Notes: generated from the sequence alone by a model not told the origin. A stretch of 64,000 bases of DNA from an uncultured Desulfomonile sp. (GCA_903952205.1 CAJBEZ010000010.1:1-64000); one strand, 5' to 3'; shown: positions 33,752-44,127, counted from the stretch's first letter. Program-made: numbers and translations.

Positions 33752-35005
33752 TCACTCTTTTTTGATCCAGTCGATGATGGCTTTCGCAAATCCTGAACAT
33801 GAAACCTCTATGGATCCCGGCAATAGTCGAGCCAGATCGTATGTGACCACTCCGGACTGAATGGTCCCGGATAATCCTCGTTCGACGAGATCCGCCGCTT
33901 CATTCCAGCCCATTCTACGGAACATCATTGCTCCTGAGAGCAGCATAGATCCTGGATTAACCTTGTCCAAACCGGCGTATTTGGGAGCGCTGCCATGTGT
34001 GGCCTCGAAAACTGCGCAGCTATCCCCTATGTTTGCCCCGGGGGCCATACCGAGCCCCCCGACCTGCGCCGCCAACGCGTCCGACATGTAGTCTCCGTTT
34101 AGATTCGGCATTGCAAGCACGCTGTATTCTTTGGGGCGAAGAAGGGCCTGTTGAAACATGGCGTCGGCGATTCTGTCATTTACGAGGATTTTCCCGTCGG
34201 GAATCTTGCCGACATGATTCCTTTCCAGCTCACCTTCGAATAACGCCACATCTCCAAATTCTTCCCGCACTAGCTCGTATCCCCAGTCACGGAACGCTCC
34301 CTCCGTGTACTTCATAATATTGCCTTTGTGAATCAGCGTGACCCTGTTCCTGCCGTTATCGATGGCAAATTTCATGGCCATTCTAACAAGCCTTTTGGTG
34401 GCGAAAGGACTCATGGGCTTGACGCCGATGCCGGCGTCCATCGGTAATTTGACGTTCATCTCCGTTTCAAGGAAATTGATCATCTTGAGAGCCAGGTCCG
34501 AACCTGATTTCCATTCTATTCCCGCGTAGACGTCCTCGGTGTTTTCCCTGAAAACGACCATGTCTACATCTTGCGGCCTGATCATTGGAGACGGTGTCCC
34601 AGCTACGTATTTCACCGGCCTCAAACATGCGTACAAATCCAGCTTCCGCCTCAGAGTCACGTTGAGGCTACGAAAACCACCACCAACAGGGGTAGTAAGA
34701 GGCCCCTTTATCGCAATTCGACATTTGGTGATCAAATCGAAAGACTCTTCAGGAAAATAAGAGCCAAATTGTCTGAAACTTTCCTCTCCAGCATATATTT
34801 TCAACCAGGATATCTTTCGATCTCCGACGTACGCCTTTTCAACAACGGCGTCAAACACCGGTCGTGAAGCCGACCACAGATCAGGCCCAACTCCATCTCC
34901 CTCGATAAACCCAATGATTGGGTTTGGGGGAACCGAAAAGTTCAAACTGGTCGATTCATTGCCAATCCATTGACCCTCCCGGGGTTTTTCAAATTTAGGT
35001 TTCAT
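33752..35005 (-). CDS. icd: NADP-type isocitrate dehydrogenase
   Basis: 417 aa from the ATG at 35003-35005, with GGAGCG upstream. It shows [13 protein letters not shown], the phosphate-binding region [30 protein letters not shown] in order, [52 protein letters not shown] and [13 protein letters not shown]. These mark the bacterial type I enzyme, which converts isocitrate to 2-oxoglutarate and CO2. Its start overlaps the prmA-like gene by 11 bases, an unusual partnership for icd. Confidence 0.95.
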   Translation of the reverse strand: MKPKFEKPREGQWIGNESTSLNFSVPPNPIIGFIEGDGVGPDLWSASRPVFDAVVEKAYVGDRKISWLKIYAGEESFRQFGSYFPEESFDLITKCRIAIKGPLTTPVGGGFRSLNVTLRRKLDLYACLRPVKYVAGTPSPMIRPQDVDMVVFRENTEDVYAGIEWKSGSDLALKMINFLETEMNVKLPMDAGIGVKPMSPFATKRLVRMAMKFAIDNGRNRVTLIHKGNIMKYTEGAFRDWGYELVREEFGDVALFEGELERNHVGKIPDGKILVNDRIADAMFQQALLRPKEYSVLAMPNLNGDYMSDALAAQVGGLGMAPGANIGDSCAVFEATHGSAPKYAGLDKVNPGSMLLSGAMMFRRMGWNEAADLVERGLSGTIQSGVVTYDLARLLPGSIEVSCSGFAKAIIDWIKKE

Positions 35006-35828
35006 CAAATAGTTCGCTCCAAATATTTTTTTCCGCCGCAACAAAGGTAATCCACGGCGTATTAGCCCGTTCCCGGGTTATCACAAATCCCTGTTCAACA
35101 AAAAGCGTCTTCAGGATCTCTGACTGCTCCTGGTTAATCCCTGACACTATCCAGATTCTGTTTTTGGCAGCCTCTTTAAGAACCGCTAGATCTCTAAGCA
35201 CAGTGAAGGGAAGATTTGCAAGGACCAAATCGTAGCGGTCCTCCATGAAGATACGTGCTTCCCCCTCACAAGTCTTTATGATCTCAGTCATTCCGTTCAA
35301 CGAGACATTTTTTCGAGTGGACTGAACGGCCAGCAGGTTCCTGTCCACTGCAACTACTCTGTCTAATCCGAGCTTTCCGGCGACCAATGAAAGAATTCCC
35401 GATCCCGAGCCGAAATCTATCGCCGATTTGACACCACCAGTGTTTATGATTTCGACCATGAATTCGACGCATGTACGGGTAGTAGGATGATTGCCGTCCC
35501 CAAAAACAACCGAGGGATCAAGAATGATCGAGTTGGAGTCGTAAATATGTTCATGGTCAGGCACGAACCTTATCCCGCAGATATTCAATCCCCCTTCAGG
35601 CAATCCCTCCTGCCAGTCACGGTATTTCATGTCGTGTCTGGAACTTACGATCATCTCAAAACGAGAACAAAGGTCGGCCACATAACGGTCTTCCGGTTCA
35701 AGAAAAAACACATAGGTAAAGTTCTCCTCATTCCACACTCCGATAAGAGACTTTGGAGCATCAGGGAGAGGATTTGGCAATTCATTTTCTATTTCATAAA
35801 TGAACAGCCAGGCTTCAGGATCGATCAT
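34995..35828 (-). CDS. prmA: PrmA-like ribosomal protein L11 methyltransferase
   Basis: 277 aa. The family signature [17 protein letters not shown] (usual DPGLAFGTGTHPTT), the SAM loop [18 protein letters not shown] and the motif ANLPF are all present. PrmA trimethylates ribosomal protein L11. The Asp-for-Thr change in FGDGNHPTT and LPF in place of the usual NI(L) differ from classic PrmA, so it may be a divergent paralog. It overlaps the upstream methyltransferase gene by ATGA. Confidence 0.85.
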   Translation of the reverse strand: MIDPEAWLFIYEIENELPNPLPDAPKSLIGVWNEENFTYVFFLEPEDRYVADLCSRFEMIVSSRHDMKYRDWQEGLPEGGLNICGIRFVPDHEHIYDSNSIILDPSVVFGDGNHPTTRTCVEFMVEIINTGGVKSAIDFGSGSGILSLVAGKLGLDRVVAVDRNLLAVQSTRKNVSLNGMTEIIKTCEGEARIFMEDRYDLVLANLPFTVLRDLAVLKEAAKNRIWIVSGINQEQSEILKTLFVEQGFVITRERANTPWITFVAAEKNIWSELFDET

Positions 35829-37453
35829 TTTTTATAACTCATGGACTTCTTTTCAACATGAGGCCTATCAACTTCCGCCAGGCTCAACGGTCGTCCTCTA
35901 ATAAGTTCCGTAACTAAAGGATTCAGTCTATGCAAGGCAATCCATTCAATGACAGGGACACAAACAGCGTCTCCAAATCCCATGAACGCCCTGCTTGCCG
36001 AAACTTTGGCGCAGTAATCATCCACTCCCATGAGTCGGGCGCACTCCCTTGGGGTCAAGAGACGGGCGAAAAATTTTCCTTTTCCCGCTTTCACCAGTAT
36101 TTGCCGGGCGCTCCCTCCTCGAGGCGTGCGGAGGCAACCTGCGATTCCGTCAGACCTTATTTCAGCAACCGACCCCTCTTTCCGTGTCCTCCTGAAAGCT
36201 GTTCGGTATGTCCAGTCATCTCCTGCAATTATTGAGTCGAGCATTTCTCTTTGTCGGGGTATAACCTGATTTAAAAGATATTGAGTCCTGGCGCTGTCCC
36301 ACCACTCTGAAGCTTCTTCCTGAAGGTCCTCAAGAAGCTGTTCCAGATTGACCGGAGCAGCGTCCGCTTTTGGCAATTCCCTGAGGCGCCACCGAATCTG
36401 CCCGTGGCTATTGATAAAGTCCATTATTTTTTTCGTTCTAAATTGACTCTCACCAATCTTTGTTGTCGCAGTGGGATTTCCCTCACATTGCGGACCCTCA
36501 ATCTGAGCAATTATGAACAATCTTCGTCGGCTCTGTGGAACGAACCATGCCGCATCGACCATAAAGATATCAACAGAATAGCCAAGCTCATTGAGTCCAA
36601 CCAGGGCGTCTTTCAAGTCTGTTCCATTATTGGAAGTTATAAAACCCATTACATTTTCCACAAGCACTAAAGGTGGACGTCTGCCACCCATGTCCCGCAG
36701 CAATCTCAGGAACCCCCAGAACGCCGATGAAGATTTGCCTTTCAAGCCCTTTCTCTTTCCAGCTAGAGACAGATCATTACATGGAAAAGAAGCGGTCGCC
36801 AATGTACATGAGGGGATCTGCCCCGCAGAAAGTTTGTGAATATCGACTAAGTTGAAAATTTCTTCACTTCCTTTGAACTGCCCTGCGTACATTTGGTATT
36901 TTTTTGGATCTATGTCATTGGCGCTTGATATTTTCCAGCCATGACGTTCTAGTGCTATTCGCATAAGACCTATTCCAGCGAAGAACTCAGAACATGTTTT
37001 TTGAGGAACAAGAGAGAAAGGACTTGATTCGACTCTTCCGTGGATTACATCCAGGGTTAGCCCAATGCAACCATCCAGATTCTTCCTGATCTGACTATCC
37101 CAAAAACGTAATACCGTCCACCCCTGTGATAGCAAAGTGGCAGTAGAATGACAGTCTCGCTGCATGTTCATTCTAATCTTGCGTAACCAGTATTCTTTTG
37201 ATTTCCCTCTCTTGAATTGCTCTTCGAGCGAATCCAGTTTTCTTCTCATCCATTGCGATCCGTGCCAGAACTCTCCATCGATGAAGATGGCCAGCTTTCT
37301 AGCCAAAAGCGTCACATCCGGTTTGCCCGGAATGTCCTTGTCACAGACTCTGTATCTGACCCCAGCCTTCCAGAGAGTTTTACGAAAAAGCAACTCGGGT
37401 TGCGTATCCCGAGATCTGACTCTTTTCATTATTTTGGAAACATCCCTGGACAA
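35825..37453 (-). CDS. Vsr-type endonuclease fused to a C5-cytosine DNA methyltransferase
   Basis: About 542 aa from a TTG at 37451-37453 with CGGAG 8 bases upstream; a start farther out would run into the divergent gene. Residues 1-130 are a Vsr nuclease: SRDTQPELLFRK, GKPDVTL (metal Asp), FIDGEFWHG and WTVLRFWDSQI. From about 155 follows a full C5 methyltransferase: FFAGIGLMRIAL (SAM), SFPCNDLSLAG (catalytic Cys), VLVENVMGF, QSRRRLFI, LTPRECARLMG and FGDAV. Vsr repairs the T-G mismatches that C5 methylation causes, so fusing the two is logical. No restriction enzyme is nearby. Confidence 0.92.
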   Translation of the reverse strand: MSRDVSKIMKRVRSRDTQPELLFRKTLWKAGVRYRVCDKDIPGKPDVTLLARKLAIFIDGEFWHGSQWMRRKLDSLEEQFKRGKSKEYWLRKIRMNMQRDCHSTATLLSQGWTVLRFWDSQIRKNLDGCIGLTLDVIHGRVESSPFSLVPQKTCSEFFAGIGLMRIALERHGWKISSANDIDPKKYQMYAGQFKGSEEIFNLVDIHKLSAGQIPSCTLATASFPCNDLSLAGKRKGLKGKSSSAFWGFLRLLRDMGGRRPPLVLVENVMGFITSNNGTDLKDALVGLNELGYSVDIFMVDAAWFVPQSRRRLFIIAQIEGPQCEGNPTATTKIGESQFRTKKIMDFINSHGQIRWRLRELPKADAAPVNLEQLLEDLQEEASEWWDSARTQYLLNQVIPRQREMLDSIIAGDDWTYRTAFRRTRKEGSVAEIRSDGIAGCLRTPRGGSARQILVKAGKGKFFARLLTPRECARLMGVDDYCAKVSASRAFMGFGDAVCVPVIEWIALHRLNPLVTELIRGRPLSLAEVDRPHVEKKSMSYKK

Positions 37454-37537
37454 AAGGCAAAACTCCGAGGATTTATTTGTCGTGACTCCACGAAAACCAG
37501 TATGATAGTATAATTTGAATCTTGCCAATTTTATTTT

Positions 37538-38524
37538 ATGGTGACAATGAAAAAGGTTGCAGTGATCATCGCGTTGTCCTGGGCCCTTTTTGCCACCACT
37601 CTGATGGCGGCTGACGCAACAACAAGCCCAGTCCACGTGACTTTTCTTCCCCAGTGGTTCCCTCAGGCCCAGTTTGCGGGTTATCTGATGGCGTTTGAGA
37701 AGGGTTTCTATAGAGAAGCCGGACTCAAGGTGGAAATTCTTGTTGGTGGGCCTTCCAATCCACCGCTGGAGGGGATGATCGATCGGCGGACTACTTTTTG
37801 TTCCAGTTGGGTTACAAGCGCCGTTCAGATGCGCTCATCGGGTGTGAAACTCGTCAATCTCGCCCAGGTTATACAACGATCCGCTCTCATGCTCGTCGCC
37901 AGGAAATCTACCGGCATCAAAACGCTGAAAGACCTTGACGGTAAACGTATTGGTCTATGGCAGGGAGATTTCAAAATACAGCCTCTCGCATTGTTCAGGC
38001 TTCGTAATCTCAATGTGATTCAAGTTCCAATGTATGGGTCAATCAATCTTCTCCTTAAGGGAGCTGTCGATGCAGCCACAGCCATGTGGTACAACGAATA
38101 CCATACATTATTGAACCAAGGTTTTGAGCCCGATGAACTGACCACATTTTTCTTCAGCGACTACGGACTCAATTTTCCTGAAGACGGCGTCTATTGTCTC
38201 GAAGAAACCATGGAAAACCATCCAAAAACTTGCGAAAGTTTTGTTCAGGCCTCTATGAGGGGTTGGCTTTACGCTTTTGAAAATCGAGAGGAAACTCTTG
38301 ATGTAGTCATGAAATACGCGGAGGAATCGTATACTGGAACAAACAGGGCCCAACAGGCGTGGATGTTGGCCCGCATGAAAGAACTGATTATTCCGAGCGG
38401 TGACGGAAGCTCGATCGGAAGGCTTGATTTCAAGCAATACGAGTTAGTGGTGGATACGCTCCATGAACTTGGTTTAATCAGCAACAAACCGAGCTTTGAA
38501 GAATTTTACAGGGGAAAAAGATGA
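37538..38524 (+). CDS. NMT1/ThiY-like periplasmic substrate-binding protein
   Basis: 328 aa with a signal peptide (first about 25 residues, ending LMAADA). It shows VTFLPQWFPQAQFAGYLMAFEKGFYREAGL, the NMT1/THI5-type opening, then LDGKRIGLWQGDF and FPEDGVYC. Such proteins bind thiamine pyrimidine precursors or similar amines for an ABC transporter. No permease or ATPase gene is here. Instead the gene overlaps a membrane cyclase gene by 4 bases, so this protein may present its ligand to the cyclase sensor. That is inference. Confidence 0.88.
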   Translation: MVTMKKVAVIIALSWALFATTLMAADATTSPVHVTFLPQWFPQAQFAGYLMAFEKGFYREAGLKVEILVGGPSNPPLEGMIDRRTTFCSSWVTSAVQMRSSGVKLVNLAQVIQRSALMLVARKSTGIKTLKDLDGKRIGLWQGDFKIQPLALFRLRNLNVIQVPMYGSINLLLKGAVDAATAMWYNEYHTLLNQGFEPDELTTFFFSDYGLNFPEDGVYCLEETMENHPKTCESFVQASMRGWLYAFENREETLDVVMKYAEESYTGTNRAQQAWMLARMKELIIPSGDGSSIGRLDFKQYELVVDTLHELGLISNKPSFEEFYRGKR

Positions 38525-40677
38525 CCGCTGGATTGCGGAGCAGCATCGCCATTAAACTTGCGCTTCTGGTGATGGGTGGATCTGTCGCGGTTTTCTCGCT
38601 CATCCTGGCATACAGCTACACGTCTTCGAGGCAGATCATATTGAATCAAGCAAAAGACAATGCTCTTAATCTGGCGCTTTCAATGTCTCGCAGAATTGAG
38701 CAGGACTTTAGGGCTGTGGCGAAACTTCCCATGAGTCTCGCAGGTGTTCTTGAAAATTCGGATTTGGATGAAAAATCTCTCCTGGCGCTCATTAGCAGAA
38801 TGGTCCAGGATAATTCGGAAATTTACGGTATGACCGTAGCGTTCCAGCCATATACTTTCAAAAAAGATCTCCGCTCGTACGCCCCCTATTTTTATAAATC
38901 ATCCAAGGGCCTTGAATTCATTGATTTGGGAGCCTCGGACTATAACTATTTTCAGCAGGACTGGTATCACATTCCATTAGAATTGAAAGCCCCCGCTGTT
39001 AGTGAACCGTATTTTGACCAAGGGGCCGGCAATGTATTGATGGTCACATATTCTTATCCATTCTTCGAACGCTCGGAAGACGGCCAACGTCTTACTGTGC
39101 GTGGGATAATAACCGCTGACATTGAACTGCACTGGTTGACTAAACTTGTTGCCACCATCAACGAGAGCAAAAAGGGGTTTTCTTTTGTAGTAACGGGTAA
39201 TGGAGTATTCGTTTCTCATCCAAATTTTGATTATGTGAAGAAGGAGTCTTTGTTCAGTCTTGCCGAATCACGTGGTAATTCAAGACTGCGTGAGATCGGC
39301 AAAGAAATTCTCAAGTTTAACAAAGGGTTTATCGATATAGGGACGAGCCTGGATTCGCAGGATTCGTATTTGGCGTATTCCAAAATTTTGTCGACTGGTT
39401 GGCGTTTTGGAGCTGTTTTCCCTAAGAGTGAACTTTTCTGGGAGGTTCAAAGCCTCCACCACACAACATTCCTGCTCAGTCTTGTCGGATTTGGGTTGCT
39501 TGCGCTCATGAGCATCCTCGTAGCTCGATCCATATCAAAACCCCTCGAAGAAATGGCCAAAGCGACAACTCTGATAGGCCATGGAGACCTCAATATATCG
39601 CTCAAGGCGGTAAATCGGACCGATGAAGTTGGCATGCTTGCGAAATCTTTTACCGATATGGCGAATGGACTAAAAGAGAGAGATTTCATAAGAGACGCTT
39701 TCGGCAGATATGTCACTCAGGAGGTTGTTAATCGACTTCTGGACACCCACGATGGCCTTAAACTCGGTGGGGAAATTCGTGAAATATCCATGATGATGTC
39801 CGACATTCGGGGATTTACGGCGCTTACAGCAAACATGAAACCAGAAGCAATCATCACTCTCCTAAACCGGTATCTGGGGAAAATGGTCCAGATATTACTG
39901 GATCACAGGGGCATCATAGATGAAATTATAGGAGATGGCATCCTGGCCTTTTTTGGCGCCCCGGAACCGCTTGAAGATCACCCTGAGGCTGCCGTAGCGT
40001 GCGCTTTGAAGATGCAGCAGGCCATGAACGAACTAAACGCCAGGAATGTAAAGGACGGATTACCCAGGCTGGAAATGGGTATCGCTGTTAACACAGGAAG
40101 GCCCGTAGTGGGCAATATAGGCTCAGACCAAAGGGTGAAATACGGAGCGGTTGGACCAGATGTCAATTTTACGGGTCGAGTCGAATCATACACGGTTGGA
40201 GGTCAGGTGCTTATAACGCAATCTACCTACGACAGACTGGCCAATATTCTCGAAGTTAGAAAAACACTGCAGGTTGAAATGAAAGGCTTTTCAGGAACTG
40301 TGACGCTTTACGACGTTAGTGGCATCAAAGGGAAATATGCGGTTACACTTAAAGATGAAGAAGAAAGTCTGCGTACACTCGAAAAACCTTTACCAGTTAC
40401 CTGTTACAGGTTGGAGGAAAAGACCGTCTCATGCGAGGGCACAGCGGCAGTGCTGACTGCTGTGTCTGACCGGGAAGCGGAGTTTGAATTCGAAACCTCC
40501 ATAAAACAGTGGGAAAATCTCAGATTCACTCTTCATGGCCCAGGTGGAGAAACCTCTGAAGCCGTCGTCTACGCAAAAGTTGTATCAGCGGAGAAAAAAG
40601 ATCAAATGTATCTCATTCTGGTCCATTTCACCTCTGTCTCTCCACAAGCCTTAGACATACTTAGAAAATCTGTTTGA
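38521..40677 (+). CDS. dCache-HAMP class III adenylate/guanylate cyclase
   Basis: 718 aa. A membrane helix (12-34), periplasmic dCache sensor (40-310), second helix (about 318-340), HAMP (about 340-395) and class III cyclase domain (about 415-590) are seen. Metal Asp residues are in MMSDIRGFTAL and IIGDGILAFFG, and the purine-specific Lys and Asp are in RVKYGAVGPDVNFTGR, favouring cAMP. A C-terminal 90-residue beta-rich PilZ-like part follows. It overlaps the binding-protein gene, so the two probably form one sensing unit. Confidence 0.92.
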   Translation: MTAGLRSSIAIKLALLVMGGSVAVFSLILAYSYTSSRQIILNQAKDNALNLALSMSRRIEQDFRAVAKLPMSLAGVLENSDLDEKSLLALISRMVQDNSEIYGMTVAFQPYTFKKDLRSYAPYFYKSSKGLEFIDLGASDYNYFQQDWYHIPLELKAPAVSEPYFDQGAGNVLMVTYSYPFFERSEDGQRLTVRGIITADIELHWLTKLVATINESKKGFSFVVTGNGVFVSHPNFDYVKKESLFSLAESRGNSRLREIGKEILKFNKGFIDIGTSLDSQDSYLAYSKILSTGWRFGAVFPKSELFWEVQSLHHTTFLLSLVGFGLLALMSILVARSISKPLEEMAKATTLIGHGDLNISLKAVNRTDEVGMLAKSFTDMANGLKERDFIRDAFGRYVTQEVVNRLLDTHDGLKLGGEIREISMMMSDIRGFTALTANMKPEAIITLLNRYLGKMVQILLDHRGIIDEIIGDGILAFFGAPEPLEDHPEAAVACALKMQQAMNELNARNVKDGLPRLEMGIAVNTGRPVVGNIGSDQRVKYGAVGPDVNFTGRVESYTVGGQVLITQSTYDRLANILEVRKTLQVEMKGFSGTVTLYDVSGIKGKYAVTLKDEEESLRTLEKPLPVTCYRLEEKTVSCEGTAAVLTAVSDREAEFEFETSIKQWENLRFTLHGPGGETSEAVVYAKVVSAEKKDQMYLILVHFTSVSPQALDILRKSV

Positions 40678-40743
40678 GCCCAAAACTTCCAAATGTGATA
40701 GCGCCGTTAAATTGGGCCAACACAATAGAGAAAGGAAATCACC

Positions 40744-41505
40744 ATGAAGGTTCTCGCTATTAATTCAAGTCCCAGAAGTCACGGAATCAGTAAGACAGGG
40801 ATCTTGCTGGATGCTCTGGTAAAAGGGATCACAGAAGCCGGGGCCGAAGTGGAGATGGTCCAACTACGCAAAAAATCAGTCAAGAATTGTATTGGATGTT
40901 ACACCTGTTGGACCAAAACCCCTGGAGTTTGCTTGCACGACGATGACATGACCAGAGAACTGTTTCCGAAATGGATGGCATCGGACGTTGTCGTGTATGC
41001 CACTCCGCTGTATCATTTCACGGTAAACGCAAGGATGAAGACCTTCATTGAACGAACGTTGCCGGTCCTCGAACCGTTCATGTTCAGACACGACGGCAAG
41101 ACACATCACCCGGTACGCCAAAAACCTCCGAAGGCCGTTATTCTATCAGTAGCGGGGTTCCCAGAGGCGTCAGTGTTCAATTATTTGTCCACTTACGCAA
41201 ACATGCTGTTTGGTAAAGGTCTTCTGGCTGAGATCTACCGACCTGCAGCCGAACTAATGACGCTTCCACCTTTTCATGAAAAAGCGCAGGCTATTCTGAA
41301 GGCTACGGAGCAAGGCGGCCGGGAGCTGGTTCAGTCAATGAAAATTTCTAAAGAAACTATTGGGATTATCACCCAGCCTGTGGTGGAAGATTTTGACTCG
41401 TTCGCCGACATGGCAAATTCCTTTTGGAAAGTTTGTATTGACGAAAGGATGACACCTTTTGAGTTTTATCACAAAAATATGGTTGAACATGAATCAGAGA
41501 TCTGA
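40744..41505 (+). CDS. NADPH-dependent FMN reductase / iron-sulfur flavoprotein family
   Basis: 253 aa. The FMN loop INSSPRSHGISKT, a Cys cluster CIGCYTCW...GVC that may hold a 4Fe-4S cluster, and YATPLYHFTVNARMKTFIERT follow the family layout. AAAGGAAATCACC precedes the ATG. It probably transfers electrons from a ferredoxin or NAD(P)H. It lies 39 bases before an MFS gene, probably in one transcript. Confidence 0.88.
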   Translation: MKVLAINSSPRSHGISKTGILLDALVKGITEAGAEVEMVQLRKKSVKNCIGCYTCWTKTPGVCLHDDDMTRELFPKWMASDVVVYATPLYHFTVNARMKTFIERTLPVLEPFMFRHDGKTHHPVRQKPPKAVILSVAGFPEASVFNYLSTYANMLFGKGLLAEIYRPAAELMTLPPFHEKAQAILKATEQGGRELVQSMKISKETIGIITQPVVEDFDSFADMANSFWKVCIDERMTPFEFYHKNMVEHESEI

Positions 41506-41544
41506 TTCGCTATCCCGGCAAAGGCTGAAGGCTGAGGTGAGCCA

Positions 41545-42786
41545 ATGAACACAAACAGGACGCACTATGGATGGTTTGTTATCCTGGCGGGCCTCCTCGT
41601 AACCATCGGCGCTCACGGGTTCGGACGAATGTCCTATACATTGATCCTGCCGGCGATGAAGGACGGGCTGCATTTCAGCTACACGGAACTCGGGTTGTTG
41701 GGCACAGGCAATTTCATTGGATACCTCTTGATGGCCATAGTGGGAGGGTTTCTCTCCGCCCGTGTCGGGCCCAGAATTGTCATCACACTTGCGTTGGTCC
41801 TAATGGGCTTCACAATGATTTTGACCGGTTTCGCGGAAAGCTTTGGTTTTGCCTTTGGCGCAAGGTTACTCACCGGACTGGGAAATGGAGCCGCCTTTGT
41901 TCCGGCTATGGCGCTAGGCTCCGCATGGTTTGCCGTTGAGCGTCGGGGTTTTGCCACAGGGATAGTATCCGGCGGGATAGGCGGCGGAACCATGATTGCC
42001 GGGCTCGTGGTTCCATTGATTCTAGGGGCTTATGGCGCCGAGGGCTGGCGTTTCGCATGGTATTATCTGGGAGCGGCGGTGCTTGTCATTGCATGTGTCG
42101 CAGGATTGGTCATAAGAAATCGGCCAGAGAATATCGGGCTTCGCCAAATTGGAGTAAAAACCAATACGGGAAACGGTCCTGCCAAACTCACAGGCGCCGC
42201 CCTGGATTGGGGTAGAATCTACAAAATGAGGGCGGTCTGGTATCTTGGCACGGTTTATTTCCTCTATGGCTTCTCATACATTATCTACATGACTTTTTTT
42301 GCAGCGTACCTGTGCCGGGAAATGGGCGTCTCCGCCGGCGAAGCCGGTCGACTTTGGGCTCTGGTTGGAGGTTTGAGTATATTTTGCGGGGTCATCTGGG
42401 GAGGCTTGTCCGACAAACTTGGACGAGCAAGAGGGGCCGCGTTCGCATACGTTGCGCTGGCGCTATCTTACGCAATCTTCGCATTGTTTCAAGTGAAGCT
42501 TGGATTCTATCTATCCGCTGTAGTGTTCGGACTAACGGCATGGAGTATTCCCACTATCATGGCCGCAACAGCGGGTGATTATGTAGGGCCGAGGCTGGCC
42601 CCCGCAGGGTTAGGTTTCATTACCCTATTTTTTGGGATTGGCCAGGCGTTGGGCCCGTGGATCGGGGGATATCTTGCGGACGCGACAAAGTCTTTCTCAG
42701 GCCCTTTTCTGGTTGCATGCGCTGTATCCATTATCGGGGCGGTCATGTCCCTGGGATTGAAACCAATCCACACTGACGAATCATGA
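41545..42786 (+). CDS. Major facilitator superfamily transporter
   Basis: 413 aa with about 12 membrane helices. The MFS loop between helices 2 and 3 (GGFLSARVGPR) and the repeat in the second half (GGLSDKLGRARG) are both present, as is the large middle loop (about 195-225). It resembles the oxalate/formate-antiporter-like subgroup (YGWFVILAGL at the start). The substrate is unknown. GAGGTGAGCC sets the start. Confidence 0.92.
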   Translation: MNTNRTHYGWFVILAGLLVTIGAHGFGRMSYTLILPAMKDGLHFSYTELGLLGTGNFIGYLLMAIVGGFLSARVGPRIVITLALVLMGFTMILTGFAESFGFAFGARLLTGLGNGAAFVPAMALGSAWFAVERRGFATGIVSGGIGGGTMIAGLVVPLILGAYGAEGWRFAWYYLGAAVLVIACVAGLVIRNRPENIGLRQIGVKTNTGNGPAKLTGAALDWGRIYKMRAVWYLGTVYFLYGFSYIIYMTFFAAYLCREMGVSAGEAGRLWALVGGLSIFCGVIWGGLSDKLGRARGAAFAYVALALSYAIFALFQVKLGFYLSAVVFGLTAWSIPTIMAATAGDYVGPRLAPAGLGFITLFFGIGQALGPWIGGYLADATKSFSGPFLVACAVSIIGAVMSLGLKPIHTDES

Positions 42787-42798
42787 TGGTTTCTTTAA

Positions 42799-42888
42799 AT
42801 GAGGCTTGAGGTCGTCGAAATAGGACTGGAATCAATGATCGGCAAGTATGGCATGCAGAAGGTCATTGATAACTTTTCCAGGATGTAG
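42799..42888 (+). other. Possible 29-aa open frame or gene remnant
   Basis: ATG to TAG gives MRLEVVEIGLESMIGKYG and a short amphipathic tail. It has no ribosome site. It may be a degraded end of a lost gene or chance. Confidence 0.2.
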
Positions 42889-42946
42889 GCGTCAAAAAGA
42901 GGGTAATACGGTTCTCATTTTCACGTTTGTTTGAAAAGGGGTCGGA

Positions 42947-43639
42947 GTGAGCGTAAGAATAAGGAATAATCTCTGGCAAGTGGGCGGGAACGGCCTGACT
43001 GATCCCTCGGACGCCGCCTCATACCTACTAAGCTTCGGCGACAAAGCCGCTCTTATTGATGCTGGAAGTGGTCGAGGTCAGACGAAATTGATAAAGAACA
43101 TTGCCGAATGTCTGGGACCGCTTGTCCAGCTTGAATACCTTCTGCTGACTCACTGTCATTTCGATCATACCGGCGGAGCCCGGGCCGTAAGAGACGAATA
43201 TGGCTGTCGAATCGTTGCTCATGAGTTGGATGCGATTTATCTCGAATCAGGCGACAACCGTGTAACGGCGGCCTCCTGGTATGGGGCCCGCCTCGAACGG
43301 TTCACCATCGATATCAAATTGCAGGGCCAAGAATCGAAACTTACTATCGGTAACGGCGCAGTGACAGCCATTCACTGCCCAGGCCACTCGCCGGGTTCGG
43401 TCGTGTATACAACAGACATTGACGGTCAACTCATTCTTTTTGGGCAAGACGTCCATGGACCGATCCATTCGGATTTGCTGTCTGATGAAAAACAGTACCT
43501 GGCTTCCCTGGCAAAGCTTCTAAACTTGAAGGCAGATCTTCTTCTCGAAGGCCATTTTGGAGTCATCGAGACAAAACAGGAGGTTCGAGAATTTATTGAG
43601 TCTTGTATAAACCCGTCTCCGCAACCATGTCGCTGTTAG
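42947..43639 (+). CDS. MBL-fold metallo-hydrolase
   Basis: 230 aa from a GTG with AAGGGGTCGGA upstream. The metal site THCHFDHTGG, HCPGHSPGS, GQDVHG and GHFG at the end give a complete set of His/Asp ligands for two metals, as in glyoxalase-II-like hydrolases. It is cytoplasmic. The substrate is unknown. It follows the MFS gene by 160 bases. Confidence 0.9.
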   Translation: MSVRIRNNLWQVGGNGLTDPSDAASYLLSFGDKAALIDAGSGRGQTKLIKNIAECLGPLVQLEYLLLTHCHFDHTGGARAVRDEYGCRIVAHELDAIYLESGDNRVTAASWYGARLERFTIDIKLQGQESKLTIGNGAVTAIHCPGHSPGSVVYTTDIDGQLILFGQDVHGPIHSDLLSDEKQYLASLAKLLNLKADLLLEGHFGVIETKQEVREFIESCINPSPQPCRC

Positions 43640-43767
43640 TAACAATTCAGGTTACTTAAAGGACTTCTTGCCACCAACCTTTATGTATCAACCTGCGTTG
43701 AGTATGGTCGTAATTGTGTGAAGCTCAAGAAAACCAGAAAAATGCCAGCCTGCAGGAATTAACTATA

Positions 43768-44036
43768 ATGGATCTCCCAAACAATTCCATAGTCCTCAAC
43801 ATTGAAAAGTTCGAGCAACCAAAAACACTTTTTGAAGGAAAGATGGGTGAATGCAAGAGATGTGATTACATTTTAGCCTTGACCGAAGAAAAACAGAAAA
43901 TTCTTCTCTTTATTGAAATGAAATCTGGCAGATTAAATATGGCGGAGATCCATTAATCTTGATGATATTCTTGAATCTCGCTTCAAAATCCGACATTGCA
44001 AGGATGAAATGTTGTTCAATTAATTTGTATCGGAGT
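43768..44036 (+). pseudogene. Possible frameshifted remnant of unknown family
   Basis: The ATG at 43768 (AGGA upstream) opens MDLPNNSIVLNIEKFEQP, then CKRCDYIL and FIEMKSGRLNM, and stops at 43954-43956. If one T near 43953 is dropped, the frame continues as NLDDILESRFKIRHCKDEM to another stop. This reads like protein sequence, so the gene is probably broken. The family was not recognised. The 43-codon run with a CxxC and FIEMKSG may be from a nuclease-like protein, but this is a guess. Confidence 0.4.
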
Positions 44037-44127
44037 TAAAAAAATACGACGGATATGCTAAAAGCCCAGGATGGTGATTTTCTATAAACTAATCAGAGAA
44101 TGTGTCACCCAAGCGCATATCCTTTAA

